A DNA stretch of 64,000 nt from Hymenobacter sp. PAMC 26628 (GTDB taxonomy: Bacteria > Bacteroidota > Bacteroidia > Cytophagales > Hymenobacteraceae). The translations under genes and the position numbers were made by a program. The DNA is taken from NCBI RefSeq assembly GCF_001562275.1, contig NZ_CP014304.1, positions 1,612,001-1,676,000 on the forward strand. The letters run 5' to 3'. The notes beneath the pieces are model-generated. The model was given only the letters and a program-made list of their open reading frames with translations, was not told the origin of the DNA and did no database searches. Shown here one piece after another: positions 1 to 9,040 of the stretch (the stretch's first letter is position 1; each line of letters opens with the position of its first letter).

Positions 1-2
1 AG

Positions 3-2138
3 GCCAAGGGCTTTTATGAGCCGCTGGGCCTGGGCCTGGGGGCCCTGCTGCTGCTGGTGCTGCCCCGGGCCGCGGCGCTGGGCCAGTGGCTGCCGCTGGC
101 CTGGATGGCCGCGCTGCTGCTGGGGGCCCTAGTGCTGCTGCAACGCGCTTACGGCCACTACCTCAACGAGCTGCGGGCCACGCTGGGCCTGCGTTTTGCC
201 GAACGGCCGGGGGCCGCCGGGGCCCCGGTAGGCGCGGGGCGCGACGGGGAGGATGCGGGCCCCGCGCCCAGCAGCTCCGACGCCCAAGCGCCCGCCCCCG
301 ACGCGGCGCTGCAAGCCCTCGCCCACCTCCAGTACGCCGGGCCCGAGGCCCTGGCCCGCCACGCCGAGGCGCTGCTCGGCCACCCCGACGGCCGGGTGCG
401 CGGCCGGGCCCTGGCCCTGCTGGGCCCCCGCGCCGACGCTGCCCTGCTCTGCCGCCGTGCCCTGGCCGACCCCGACCCCGCGCTGCGCGAGCTGGCCGCC
501 CACCTGGCCGGCCCGCACCCGGTGGCCGATGCCTTGCTCGACCACCCCGACTGGCCCGCCCGCCAGGGGGCCCTGCGCGGCCGCCTCGAAGCCGCCCCGG
601 CCGACGCCCGTGCCCGCGCCAGCCTGGCCACGCTGGCCGCCGACCCCCGGCCCGACGCGCGCCTGGCCCTGCTCGCGCTGGTGGCGTTCCTAGAGCCCGC
701 GCATCAGGCGCAGGTGGTGGTGGCCGGCCTGCGGGGCCCCGGCCCGGAGCTGGTGGCCGCCGCCGTGCGGGCGGCCGCGGTGGCGCCCACGCCCGCCGTG
801 CTGGCGCAGCTCGTGGCCCTGCTGCACACCACAGCAGTGCAGGCGCTGGCGGCAACGGCCCTGGCCGGGGCCGGCACCGCTGCTTTGCCCGTGCTGCGCG
901 ACGTGCTGGCGCGTGAGACCGACGGGCGGCGCTTGCAGCGCGTGGCGCAGGCCTGCGCCCACCAGGGCACGCCCGGGGCCCGGCAGCTGCTGGTGGCCAC
1001 GGCCCGGGGCCCCCACTTGCCAGGGCGTGCCGCTGCGCTGCGGGCCCTCACCGGCTTCGCCTCCGAGCTGGCCGATGCGCCCGTCTTTCAGCACTTGGTG
1101 GAAGAGGAGCTGCGCTTTGCCCAGCACCTGCTGCACGGCATGGCCGCGGCCGATACCGAGCTGCGGGCCGCCCTGCGCTACGAGCTGCGCAAGGGCCAGC
1201 AGCGCCTGTTTGGGGCCCTGGCGCAGCTTTACGAGCGTCAGCCCATCCTCGACGCGCAGCGCGGGGCGGCCCACACCGCCGGCGAGCGGCAGGCCAACGC
1301 CCTCGAAATGCTTGATAACCTGCTGCCCCGGCCGCTCTACCAGGGCCTGCAAGCCATGCTCGATGCGGGCCGCCTGCGCGACAAAGTGCTGGTATTCGAC
1401 GGCCTGCTGGGGCCCCCCACGGCCACCGAAACCCTCCCGGCCATGGTGGTGCGCCGGGGCTTGGGCGCGTTTTCGGCCTGGACGGTGGGCGTGGCCCTGC
1501 GCCGCTGGCACCCCCAGCTGGCCACCGTGGCCCACCTCTACCCGCACCTGCTGGCCGAGGGCCTGCTGATTCAGGAAAGCGCCCGGGCCCTGCTGCGCCA
1601 ATTGCCGGTGCTGCGCCCCGCCGCTTACGATGTATTGCTCGCCGAATTTCCCGACGTTGCCGCCCTGCCCATGACCTCCTCCCCCGAATCCTCCCCGTCG
1701 CCCTGCACCTCGGCGCTCGCGCGCGTGCGCCTGCTCAAAGGCACCGCGCTGTTTGCCCAAACGCCCGAAAACATTCTGACCACCATCGAGCCCATTATGC
1801 GGGAAATGGCCTTTGCGCCGGGCCAGGAAATCTTTGCCAAGGGCAGCCTGGGCACCTCGCTCTTCATTGTGTGCGCCGGCGAGGTGGGTATTTTCGACGG
1901 GCCCCGGCAGCTGGCTACCTTCCGCCAAGGCGACTTTTTTGGCGAGCTGGCCCTGCTCGACGCCGAGGCCCGCTCGGCCTCCGCCGTGGCCCAGGGCCCC
2001 GTGGCGGCCTTCCGCGTCGACCAGGAAGATTTCTACGACGTGATGGAGGAGTGCGCCGAAGTGGGCCGCAACGTGCTGCGCGTGCTCTGCCAGCGCCTGC
2101 GCCGCCAAAACGAGAAGATGCCGCCCGTGGCGGCGTGA
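3..2138 (+). CDS. HEAT-repeat membrane protein with C-terminal cyclic-nucleotide-binding domain (5' truncated by window)
   Basis: The reading frame is open to the left edge, so the true start lies outside the window. The visible N-terminus is hydrophobic, with at least one or two membrane segments, and ends in a basic YxxYLNELRATLGLR-like stretch. About 450 residues of Ala/Leu-rich helical repeats of HEAT type follow. The last ~130 residues are a Crp-type cyclic-nucleotide-binding fold with the phosphate-binding cassette FGELALLDAEARSASA near the end. This membrane-HEAT-cNMP order is known in Bacteroidota proteins annotated as Npt1/Npt2-like nucleotide or MFS-type transporters; that the missing part is such a transporter is inference. 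The convergent neighbour encodes a class III nucleotide cyclase, a possible source of the ligand. Confidence 0.75.
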   Translation, partial: AKGFYEPLGLGLGALLLLVLPRAAALGQWLPLAWMAALLLGALVLLQRAYGHYLNELRATLGLRFAERPGAAGAPVGAGRDGEDAGPAPSSSDAQAPAPDAALQALAHLQYAGPEALARHAEALLGHPDGRVRGRALALLGPRADAALLCRRALADPDPALRELAAHLAGPHPVADALLDHPDWPARQGALRGRLEAAPADARARASLATLAADPRPDARLALLALVAFLEPAHQAQVVVAGLRGPGPELVAAAVRAAAVAPTPAVLAQLVALLHTTAVQALAATALAGAGTAALPVLRDVLARETDGRRLQRVAQACAHQGTPGARQLLVATARGPHLPGRAAALRALTGFASELADAPVFQHLVEEELRFAQHLLHGMAAADTELRAALRYELRKGQQRLFGALAQLYERQPILDAQRGAAHTAGERQANALEMLDNLLPRPLYQGLQAMLDAGRLRDKVLVFDGLLGPPTATETLPAMVVRRGLGAFSAWTVGVALRRWHPQLATVAHLYPHLLAEGLLIQESARALLRQLPVLRPAAYDVLLAEFPDVAALPMTSSPESSPSPCTSALARVRLLKGTALFAQTPENILTTIEPIMREMAFAPGQEIFAKGSLGTSLFIVCAGEVGIFDGPRQLATFRQGDFFGELALLDAEARSASAVAQGPVAAFRVDQEDFYDVMEECAEVGRNVLRVLCQRLRRQNEKMPPVAA

Positions 2139-2174
2139 ACGGTAGGCTTGGCGGTACACCCAACCCGCCAGGCC

Positions 2175-2263
2175 GTCATGCAGAGCGCAGCGAAGCATCT
2201 TTACCGCTGACTAACTCATTGATTAGTGCCGTGGGAAAGATGCTTCGCTGCGCTCTGCATGAC
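2175..2263. repeat. Perfect inverted repeat (28-bp arms), family A palindrome
   Basis: The arms at 2175-2202 and 2236-2263 are exact reverse complements. They carry GTCATGCAGAGCGCAGCG on the outside and GAAGCATCTTT on the inside. The repeat sits between two convergent stop codons (2138 and 2272) and could end transcription from both sides, although no clean T-run follows. A close relative lies at 28519-28614 and more distant ones at 53732-53821 and 14916-14957, so this is a dispersed element and not a private terminator. Confidence 0.9.
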
Positions 2264-2271
2264 TTCCTTAA

Positions 2272-3318
2272 TCAAGCCACAACCTCGTAAATCATCACCG
2301 GCTTGGCCTTGTGCTTGAGGCTGACTTCCTTTAGCGGCAGGCACTGGAAAGATTCTTTTACCTGCTCGAACACGGCGGCGCTGATGATGATTTGGCCGGG
2401 CTTGGCGGCGGCTTGCAGGCGCTGGCTCAGGTTCACGGCGTCGCCGATGACGGTGTAGTCGAAGCGCTTGAGGGAGGCCGAGCCGATGTTGCCCGACACC
2501 ATTTCGCCGGCGTTGAGGCCGATGGAGAGCTGCGGCTGGTAGGTGGTGCCGTCGGGCAGGGTGGTGGCGTTGGCCTGCACGGCGGCGCGCACGGACAGGG
2601 CCGCGTCCACGGCCCGGTCGAGGTGGTACTCGCCCCGGAACACGGCCATGATGGCGTCGCCGATGAACTTGTCGACGTGGCCGCCCTGGGCAATGATTTC
2701 GCGCACCGCCTGGTCGAAATACGTGTTCAGCAGCGTCACCACGTCGGCGGGGGCCAGCACTTCAGCCAGGGCCGTAAAGCCGCAAATGTCGATGAACACC
2801 ACCGTGGCCGCCACCGTTTCGCTGGCCGTGAAAGTGGTTTGGAAGTCGGGCCGCGTCATCACGTTCAGCACGGTTTCGTCCACGAACATCCGCAAAATGT
2901 TGTTTTCCTGGATGGCGCGCAGCGTTTGGCGCAGCTGCGCTACCTGCCGGGCCGCTTTGTCGATGGTCAGCTCCAGGTCGGCGAAGTCCACGGGCTTGCA
3001 CACGAAATCGAACGCGCCCCGGTTCATGGCCGTGCGGATGTTGGCCATGTCGCCGTAGGCCGACACCATCACGGCCTTCGGCACGGGGTTGGCGGCGGCC
3101 AGGCGGGGCAGCAGTGCCAGCCCGTCGAGGCCCGGCATGTTGATGTCGGTGAGCACCACGTCGAGTTCGGGCCACTCGCCCACGCGCACCAGGGCCTGCT
3201 CGCCGTCGCGCGCAAACCGGAATTCGTAGGCCTCTTCCCGGATTTTGCGCCGAAACTTTTGCTTGATGAGCAGCTCCAAGTCGGGCTCGTCGTCTATCAC
3301 CAGAATCTTGGTCGTCAT
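2272..3318 (-). CDS. Response regulator with class III adenylate/guanylate cyclase output domain
   Basis: This is a 348-residue cytoplasmic two-domain protein. Residues 1-120 are a CheY-like receiver with acidic pocket D9/D10, phosphoacceptor D58 in LTDINMPG and K108. A short helical linker leads to a class III cyclase domain (about 165-348). It keeps the two metal aspartates (D177 in FIDICGF, D221 in KFIGDA), K217, and the transition-state N296 and R300 in YTVIGDAVNLSQRL, so it looks catalytically complete. The ATG at 3318 lies just before the receiver domain and 4 bp after the stop of the preceding response regulator, which indicates an operon. Expected output is cAMP or cGMP under phosphorelay control. 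ATP versus GTP preference is not settled by eye. Confidence 0.92.
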   Translation of the reverse strand: MTTKILVIDDEPDLELLIKQKFRRKIREEAYEFRFARDGEQALVRVGEWPELDVVLTDINMPGLDGLALLPRLAAANPVPKAVMVSAYGDMANIRTAMNRGAFDFVCKPVDFADLELTIDKAARQVAQLRQTLRAIQENNILRMFVDETVLNVMTRPDFQTTFTASETVAATVVFIDICGFTALAEVLAPADVVTLLNTYFDQAVREIIAQGGHVDKFIGDAIMAVFRGEYHLDRAVDAALSVRAAVQANATTLPDGTTYQPQLSIGLNAGEMVSGNIGSASLKRFDYTVIGDAVNLSQRLQAAAKPGQIIISAAVFEQVKESFQCLPLKEVSLKHKAKPVMIYEVVA

Positions 3319-3322
3319 ACAG

Positions 3323-3709
3323 TTAGGCGGCTTGCAGCGGGGCGAGTTTTTGCCGCAGGTCGGCAAAGTTGAGCGGCTTGGTGAGGAAATCCTGGGCCCC
3401 CAGCTGCATGGCCTGGCGGTAGCTGTCGGCGTCGCCGTAGGCCGTGACCATCATCACGGCGGGCGGGGGCACGGCGTGGGCCAGCTTGATGCGCCGCAGC
3501 AGCTCCAGCCCGCTCATGCCGGGCATGTTGATGTCGGACAGAATCAGTACCACCTCCGAGTAGTGGTGGGCCTGCTGCAAATATTCCAGCGCCTCCGCGC
3601 CCGAGTGGGCAAAGGCAAACGCTAGGGCCCCGCTGCTGATTTCGTGACGGAAGCGCTGCTCAAACAGCAGCGGCACGTCGGGCTCGTCGTCAACTACCAG
3701 GATTTTCAT
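3323..3709 (-). CDS. Single-domain response regulator (CheY-like receiver)
   Basis: This 128-residue protein is a receiver domain only. The acidic pair is D7/D8, the phosphoacceptor is D59 in LSDINMPG, T/A and G follow in VTAYGD, and K111 lies in LTKP. No DNA-binding or enzymatic output domain is present. The start at 3709 places the motif ILVVDDEPD immediately after Met; longer in-frame extensions upstream lack homology-like composition. It is transcribed first, with the receiver-cyclase gene 4 bp downstream, so the two probably act in one phosphorelay. No histidine kinase is adjacent inside the window. Confidence 0.9.
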   Translation of the reverse strand: MKILVVDDEPDVPLLFEQRFRHEISSGALAFAFAHSGAEALEYLQQAHHYSEVVLILSDINMPGMSGLELLRRIKLAHAVPPPAVMMVTAYGDADSYRQAMQLGAQDFLTKPLNFADLRQKLAPLQAA

Positions 3710-3942
3710 CACACAATGGAAAAAAGATGACCAGCGCCCCGGCCCCGGCTGTGCCCCGCCGCACCCGGGCAGGATGCGAAAGAGGCGATGAGATATGGAA
3801 TGTAGTACATAATGAATATAATTATCTGAATGTTCACCCGGCAAGGGCGGCCGTTGGCTCAGCCGCCCCCGCCGTAGATGTGTAAAGTCAACCCTAGCCT
3901 GGGGTTTTCGCTTACATTTGAAGCACTTAACTCAGCTGGGCC
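3710..3942. other. Divergent intergenic region upstream of the response-regulator operon
   Basis: No gene is recognisable here. The stretch around 3795-3835 is AT-rich compared with its surroundings and lies upstream of the minus-strand operon, so it is the likely promoter region. On the plus strand TACATTTG at about 3912-3919 matches the Bacteroidota -7 consensus TAnnTTTG and precedes the small hydrophobic ORF at 3943. I see no good -33 partner. Confidence 0.35.
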
Positions 3943-4098
3943 GTGCTCACCAATATTCAACGCTACTTCCGCTATTACCTGGCCCTGGCGCTAGCCGCGC
4001 TGCTGGCCCTGGGCACGCGCCTGGCCCCGGCCGCCGCGCTGCCCGGGGCCCCCGCCGCCGGTGGGGCCCCGGAAAACTTTAACGTAGCCGGTAAGTAA
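3943..4098 (+). CDS. Possible small hydrophobic peptide (51 aa, GTG start)
   Basis: A GTG-initiated frame encodes 51 residues: a basic/aromatic start (MLTNIQRYFRYY), a run of Leu/Ala long enough for one membrane or signal segment (about 13-24), then an Ala/Pro/Gly-rich tail ending in NFNVAGK. An in-frame stop at 3928 limits the start. A TAnnTTTG-like element lies about 25 bp upstream. I do not recognise a family. It could be a genuine small membrane protein, a decayed gene start, or chance in GC-rich DNA. Confidence 0.3.
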   Translation: MLTNIQRYFRYYLALALAALLALGTRLAPAAALPGAPAAGGAPENFNVAGK

Positions 4099-4227
4099 CT
4101 AATGATTAGAGCGTAGCGCGGTAAATTTTGCCGTTGGCGCCGGTGGCCGGGGCAACTATGGGGCCCCAAACGGGGTACACGGGGGCCCCGGGCCGCCCCG
4201 GCCCGGCCCACCAACCGACGGATTTTG

Positions 4228-6033
4228 ATGAGCAAACACACCTATGACATGGGCCTGATCGGCAATTGCGCCTTTCTGGGCCTGATTGGGACCGACACCG
4301 CCGTGCGCTGGCTCTGCTGGCCGCGCTTCGACAGCAGCTTTGTTTTCGGCAGCTTGCTCGACGAGGAGAAAGGCGGCGAGTACAGCATCCGGCCGGCGGC
4401 CGGGGCCCCGTTCACCTCGCACCAGTACTACGAGGAGAACACCAACGTGCTCTGCACCGAGATTACCACCGAAGAAGGCAGCTACCGCGTCACGGATTTT
4501 GCGCCCCGCTTTGCCCAGTACGAGCGCTACTACAAGCCGCTGATGTTTGTGCGCAAGGTGGAGCCGCTCGGCGGCACGCCCCGCGTGCGCGTGGCCTGCC
4601 GCCCGGTGGGCGACTACGGCCGCCTGCCCCTCACGCGCCGCCGCAGCTCGAACCACGTGGCCTACCTGGGCCTGGAAGAAGAAATCCGCCTCACCACCAA
4701 CATCCCGCTCACCTATGTGCTTGATGAGCAAGAGTTTTTGCTGAACGAAACCAAGTACCTGGTGCTCACCTACGGGGCCCCGCTGGAGGCGCCGCTGGAA
4801 AAAACGGCCGAGCAATTTTTGCGCAGTACGCTGGCCTACTGGCGTGGCTGGGTGAAGAGCACCAGCATCGGCAACTTCCGCCAGGAGCAGGTCATCCGCT
4901 CGGCGCTGGCCCTGAAAATCCACCAGTACGAGGACACCGGTGCCATCATCGCGGCCACCACCACCAGCCTGCCCGAGGCCCCCGGCAGCACCCGCAACTG
5001 GGACTACCGCTACTGCTGGATGCGCGACACCTACTACATCCTCACGGCCTTCAACAACATCGGCCACTTCGAGGAAATGGACCGCTACTTCCAGTACATC
5101 GCCAACCTGCCGCGCCCCAAGCAGGCCCGCTACCAGCCGCTGTACGGCATCAGCGGCGAAGCCAAGCTGGTGGAACAGGAGCTGGATTTGGCCGGCTACC
5201 TGGGCAACAAGCCGGTGCGCATCGGCAACGACGCCTACACCCACGTCCAGAACGACGTGTATGGGCAGGTGCTGGTGGCCCTGCTGCCGCTCTACGTCGA
5301 TGCACGCTTCCAGGACCCCAACCGCCGCAACGCCGAGCAGTTGGTGACCGACGCCTTGGAGATGATTGCCAAGACGATGGACGAGCCCGACGCTGGCCTC
5401 TGGGAGTTCCGCCACATCGCCCAGAAGCACTGCTACACCTACCTGTTCCACTGGGCCGGCAGCCACGCCGCCGCCCGGGTGGCCCGCCGCCTGGGCCGCC
5501 CCGACCTAGAGGCCCAAGCCAATCAGCTGCGCGAAACCGCCGCCGCCCACATCGAGGAGTGCTTCAGTCCCGAGCAGGGGGCCTACACCAACGCCATCGG
5601 CTCGGAAAACCTCGACGCCAGCACCATCCAGCTCATCATGATGGGCTACCTCGACCCCACCTCCGACCGGGCCCACCGCCACCTGGAGGCCCTGGAAAAG
5701 GAGCTGAAAACGCCCGAGGGCCTGTTCTACCGCTACCGCCACGAAGACGACTTCGGCACGCCCGAGACGACGTTTCTCATCTGCTCGTTCTGGTACGTGG
5801 ACGCGCTGGCCTGCGTGGGCCGCGTCGACGAGGCCATCGTGGAGTTCGACAAGCTGGCCAAGTACACCAACCACCTGGGCCTGCTCAGCGAGGACGTGGA
5901 CGCCAAAACCGGCTCGCAGTGGGGCAACTTCCCCCAGGCCTACAGCCACGTGGGCCTGGTGAACGCCGCCTACCGCATCGCCAAAAAGCTGGATTTACCC
6001 AACTTCATTGGCCCCGTGAGCCCCGAGCGCTAA
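4228..6033 (+). CDS. Glycoside hydrolase family 15 protein (glucoamylase/trehalase-like)
   Basis: This 601-residue protein is predicted to be cytoplasmic, as no signal peptide is seen. It has the two-part GH15 layout. An N-terminal beta-sandwich (about 1-240) opens with DMGLIGNCAFLGLI and RWLCWPRFDSS, and an (alpha/alpha)6 barrel follows. Catalytic-site landmarks are NWDYRYCWMRD (about 257-267), the likely general acid E393 in GLWEFR, and the likely base E555 in LLSEDVD followed by GNFPQAYSHVGL. It should hydrolyse alpha-glucosidic bonds; some bacterial GH15 members of this architecture are trehalases. The fused trehalose synthase gene 6 kb away fits a trehalose/glucan role, but the substrate is inferred. 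The ATG at 4228 is preferred to an adjacent in-frame TTG. Confidence 0.9.
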   Translation: MSKHTYDMGLIGNCAFLGLIGTDTAVRWLCWPRFDSSFVFGSLLDEEKGGEYSIRPAAGAPFTSHQYYEENTNVLCTEITTEEGSYRVTDFAPRFAQYERYYKPLMFVRKVEPLGGTPRVRVACRPVGDYGRLPLTRRRSSNHVAYLGLEEEIRLTTNIPLTYVLDEQEFLLNETKYLVLTYGAPLEAPLEKTAEQFLRSTLAYWRGWVKSTSIGNFRQEQVIRSALALKIHQYEDTGAIIAATTTSLPEAPGSTRNWDYRYCWMRDTYYILTAFNNIGHFEEMDRYFQYIANLPRPKQARYQPLYGISGEAKLVEQELDLAGYLGNKPVRIGNDAYTHVQNDVYGQVLVALLPLYVDARFQDPNRRNAEQLVTDALEMIAKTMDEPDAGLWEFRHIAQKHCYTYLFHWAGSHAAARVARRLGRPDLEAQANQLRETAAAHIEECFSPEQGAYTNAIGSENLDASTIQLIMMGYLDPTSDRAHRHLEALEKELKTPEGLFYRYRHEDDFGTPETTFLICSFWYVDALACVGRVDEAIVEFDKLAKYTNHLGLLSEDVDAKTGSQWGNFPQAYSHVGLVNAAYRIAKKLDLPNFIGPVSPER

Positions 6034-6058
6034 GCCGCTTCGTAAGCTAAATCTGCAA

Positions 6059-6104
6059 CGCAAAAGGCCGTTTGGAGTGCACTCCAAACGGCCTTTTGCG
6101 TTTT
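6059..6104. terminator. Bidirectional intrinsic terminator
   Basis: A perfect palindrome spans about 6059-6100 with an AAAAGGCCGTTTGGAG arm, centred on GTGCAC and followed by TTTT. It lies between the convergent GH15 stop (6033) and the receptor stop (6131). T-rich flanks on either strand suit termination in both directions. Confidence 0.9.
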
Positions 6105-6130
6105 GTTCTGTAAGCACTGGGGCCCCAGCC

Positions 6131-8809
6131 CTACGGCTGCTTGCCTAGGGCCCCCGCCGGTGGGCGGCTGCTCGGCGTAGCAGTGCCCGGCGCGGTCGAA
6201 TCTGCCGGTGCGGGGGCCACCGGGGGCCCCGGGGCGGTGGGCGTAGCTGGGATGGGGCTGGCGGCCGGGGTAGGCCGGGTGGCAGCCGGCGCGGCGCCGC
6301 TGCCCTGGCTGCCGCCGCCGTTTTCGTCCAGCTTCAGGTCGTTGTTTTGCACGCTCTTGTGGGCGCGGGGCTCCGCGGTTAGTTGGCCGATGCGGTAGCT
6401 GAAGTAGATTTTGAAGCTGGTGAGGTGCTGTACGCTGCGGCTGCTTTGGGCGAGGAGCAGGCCGCTGATTTCGGTGCGAACGGTATTGCTGGGCGAGAAG
6501 AAATTTTCGGCCCCGAAACCCAGGCTGCCTTTTTTGGCGGCGAAGTCGTGCTTCAAGCTCATGCTGTACACGGCAAAGTTGCTTTGGTAGCCTTGCAGCT
6601 GCACCTGCTGGCCCCGGTAAAAGCCAAATACCTGCAAGCCCCAGTGCCGGGGCAAAGCGTAGCTGCCGTAGAGGCGGCCGCTCAGCACGGGGCCGGCGTT
6701 GCGGGCGGCGTAGCGGGGGTCGGGCACGTTGTTGCGCAGCACGGCGTAGTAGGCGTCCACGCCGCCGTTGAGGCTGAGCTTGGGGCCCACGTCGAGGCTG
6801 GCAAACGCGCTACCGCCGTAGGCGTCTTCCTGGCCCACGTTGGCGTAGGTGATGCGTAGGGCCCCGGGGTAGCTGGCGTCGCCGAGCGGCGTACGCACCG
6901 ACTGGATGGAGCCGGTGGTGTTGCGCACGAAGGTGGTGAAATTCAGGTTGGCCTGCTTGAGCAACGTGCTGTAGCCCAGCTCGTAATTGTTGGTGTGCTC
7001 GGGGCCCAACAGGGGGTTGCCTTGGGTTTGGATCAGCGGGTTGGCCGCTTGCACGTTCGGGTTCAGGAATTGCAGCGAGGGGCGCTGGATGCGGCGGTTG
7101 TAGGCCAGCTTCAGCACGTTGCCGTTGGTGAGCTTGCGCAGTACGTTTACGCTGGGCACCAGCACGCCGTAGTCGGGAATTTTGCCCACGGGGCCCTGGC
7201 CGTAGTCGGCCGCGATGGCGGTGTACTCGTAGCGCACACCGGGTTTCAGGGTGAAGCCCTGGGGCAGGCCGATGGTGTAGGCCACGTAGCCGGCGGCCAC
7301 GTTTTGGTTGTACTGAAAGGAGTTGTCGGCCTGGGAATTAGCCAATTGGCCGTAGTAGCGGTAGTCGCTCCGCACGGTGCGCTGGATTTCCTTCGCGCCC
7401 ACTTCCAGCAGCTGGTTTTGGCCGGTGGGGGTTTGGTAGTCCACCTGAGCCGTCAGCTCCTGGTTCGAGCTGCGGTTGTCGTTGCCCGCGGCACCGGTTT
7501 GGGCCGCGTCGCTGGCCGCAAAGGTGTCGTTGTTGAAGGCGAAGGTGCGGTTGTTGCGGCTCAGCAGGGCCAGGGCGCTCAACTCGCGCTGCGGCACATC
7601 GTAGGCGTGGGTGTAGCTCAGGCTGGCGTCGATGGTGCCCGATTCGTCGGTGGCTTTCACGTTGCGCACCGAGGTAATAGGGGCCCCCGACGAGCCCAGC
7701 GCGGCGGTCGCCGTGGCCAGCGCGTCCTGGTAGTTGGTGGCGTTGCGGGTGCCGTAGGTGAGCGTGGCCGCCAGCGAGTTGCGCGGGTCGAGGTCGTAGT
7801 CCCAGCCCAGCGTGTAGCGGCCAAATAGCTGGTTCTGACGCGTGGCGGCAGCCTGCGTGGTGCGGGTTTGGGGGCCCGTGGTGGGGTTGGTGGTCAGCTG
7901 GTCGTTGGTGAAGCTGCCGGGCGTGTTGTAGCCCGCGCGCCCGAAGCCGCCGAGGGCGAAACCCATGCGGCCGGTGCGGTAGCCGCCGTTCAGGTTCAGG
8001 GTGCCCGAGCGGGTGCCGCCGCTGCCGTCCAGGCCCAACTGGCCCCCGCGCAGGGTGTTCGTTTTGGTGACGATGTTGATGATGCCGCCCGAGCCTTCAG
8101 CGTCGTATTTGGCCGAGGGCGACGTGATGACTTCCACCGCCTTGATCTGGTCGGCCGGCAGCTGCCGCAACCCGTCGGCCACGCTGTTGGCCATGATGGT
8201 CGAGGGCTTGTTGTTGATGAGCACTTTGATGTTCTGGCTGCCGCGCAGGCTCACGTTGCCGTCGAGGTCCACGCTGAGCAGCGGCACGCGCTTGAGCACA
8301 TCGGTGGCGTCGCCGCCGCGGGTGGTCAGGTCGTTTTCGGCGTGGTACACCGTGCGGTCCACCCGCTCTTCCACCAGCGGCTGCCGGGCCGTCACCACCA
8401 CTTCGCCCAGCTTTTGGGCCGCGGCCACCAGCGGCAGGGCCCCCAGGGCCACGGGGCCCCCGCCGGCCGGCACCACCACGCCCGGCCGCACGAAATCCTG
8501 GTAGCCCAGGAAGCTGACGCGCAGGGTGTAGGTGCCCGGCGGCATGCCCGGCAGCGCAAACTGCCCGTCGCGGCCGCACACGCCGCCGCTCACGGGCGCG
8601 CCGGCCGCGTTCAGCACCGCCACCGAAGCGTAGGGAATGGGCTGGCCCGTTGCGCCGTCGGCCACGGTGCCAGTCAGGGGCCCGGCGGCGCGGCCGAGCG
8701 GGAGCGGGCCGGGGCCCCGCGCGGGGCCCTGCTGGCCGTAGCTGAAGGAAATAAGGCAAGCCAAAACCGAGGCCAGCAGCAAGCGGGTGGGGGTAATCCG
8801 TGGGGGCAT
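6131..8809 (-). CDS. TonB-dependent-receptor-like outer-membrane protein with carboxypeptidase-regulatory domain
   Basis: This 892-residue protein has a signal peptide ending near FSYGQ. A CarboxypepD-regulatory-like beta-sandwich follows at about 45-125 (GTVADGATGQPIPYASVAV). A plug domain spans about 130-250, with VLKRVPLLSVD, GNVSLRG and GGIINIVTKTN. The rest is a large barrel of the OMP_b-brl_3 type. It ends in a Gly/Pro/Ala-rich tail rather than a classic barrel-terminal aromatic residue. It is a paralogue of the protein encoded at 9143-11659, sharing the plug wording and a (V/I)(Q/R)NND(L/I)K-like motif followed by a Gly-rich tail. Substrate is unknown. No SusD partner is adjacent, which argues against a standard SusCD glycan pair. 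Confidence 0.85.
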   Translation of the reverse strand: MPPRITPTRLLLASVLACLISFSYGQQGPARGPGPLPLGRAAGPLTGTVADGATGQPIPYASVAVLNAAGAPVSGGVCGRDGQFALPGMPPGTYTLRVSFLGYQDFVRPGVVVPAGGGPVALGALPLVAAAQKLGEVVVTARQPLVEERVDRTVYHAENDLTTRGGDATDVLKRVPLLSVDLDGNVSLRGSQNIKVLINNKPSTIMANSVADGLRQLPADQIKAVEVITSPSAKYDAEGSGGIINIVTKTNTLRGGQLGLDGSGGTRSGTLNLNGGYRTGRMGFALGGFGRAGYNTPGSFTNDQLTTNPTTGPQTRTTQAAATRQNQLFGRYTLGWDYDLDPRNSLAATLTYGTRNATNYQDALATATAALGSSGAPITSVRNVKATDESGTIDASLSYTHAYDVPQRELSALALLSRNNRTFAFNNDTFAASDAAQTGAAGNDNRSSNQELTAQVDYQTPTGQNQLLEVGAKEIQRTVRSDYRYYGQLANSQADNSFQYNQNVAAGYVAYTIGLPQGFTLKPGVRYEYTAIAADYGQGPVGKIPDYGVLVPSVNVLRKLTNGNVLKLAYNRRIQRPSLQFLNPNVQAANPLIQTQGNPLLGPEHTNNYELGYSTLLKQANLNFTTFVRNTTGSIQSVRTPLGDASYPGALRITYANVGQEDAYGGSAFASLDVGPKLSLNGGVDAYYAVLRNNVPDPRYAARNAGPVLSGRLYGSYALPRHWGLQVFGFYRGQQVQLQGYQSNFAVYSMSLKHDFAAKKGSLGFGAENFFSPSNTVRTEISGLLLAQSSRSVQHLTSFKIYFSYRIGQLTAEPRAHKSVQNNDLKLDENGGGSQGSGAAPAATRPTPAASPIPATPTAPGPPVAPAPADSTAPGTATPSSRPPAGALGKQP

Positions 8810-8936
8810 AGCAATTCAGTAGCCCCCGAAAGGCGCCGCCAGCGACAAAAGGTTGTTTCACCTTTTGCTCACAATGCCTTGAATCTGCTTTACTGCGACT
8901 GCTTTTAGCACGGTGCACGGTTAGGCTTAAAAAGCT

Positions 8937-8968
8937 GAAACCCCGGCTGCGGAAGCAACCGGGGTTTC
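8937..8968 (-). terminator. Intrinsic terminator for the 9143-11659 receptor gene
   Basis: GAAACCCCGG at 8937-8946 pairs with CCGGGGTTTC at 8959-8968. Read on the minus strand the hairpin is followed by AGCTTTTTAAG, a T-run in the correct place. It separates the two paralogous receptor genes into independent units. Confidence 0.75.
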
Positions 8969-9040
8969 GAAGCAACGGGGCTGGGTTGAGTGCGTGCAAC
9001 TGACCGCTGGGGCCCGGTAACTTAGGGCCTATTTGAATAA

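Noticed and set aside
690-2198. Long minus-strand frame of about 500 codons antisense to the HEAT/cNMP gene
   Set aside because: It is His/Gln/Gly-rich without domains, and lies opposite a gene with a clear cNMP-binding domain; long antisense frames are expected in GC-rich DNA.
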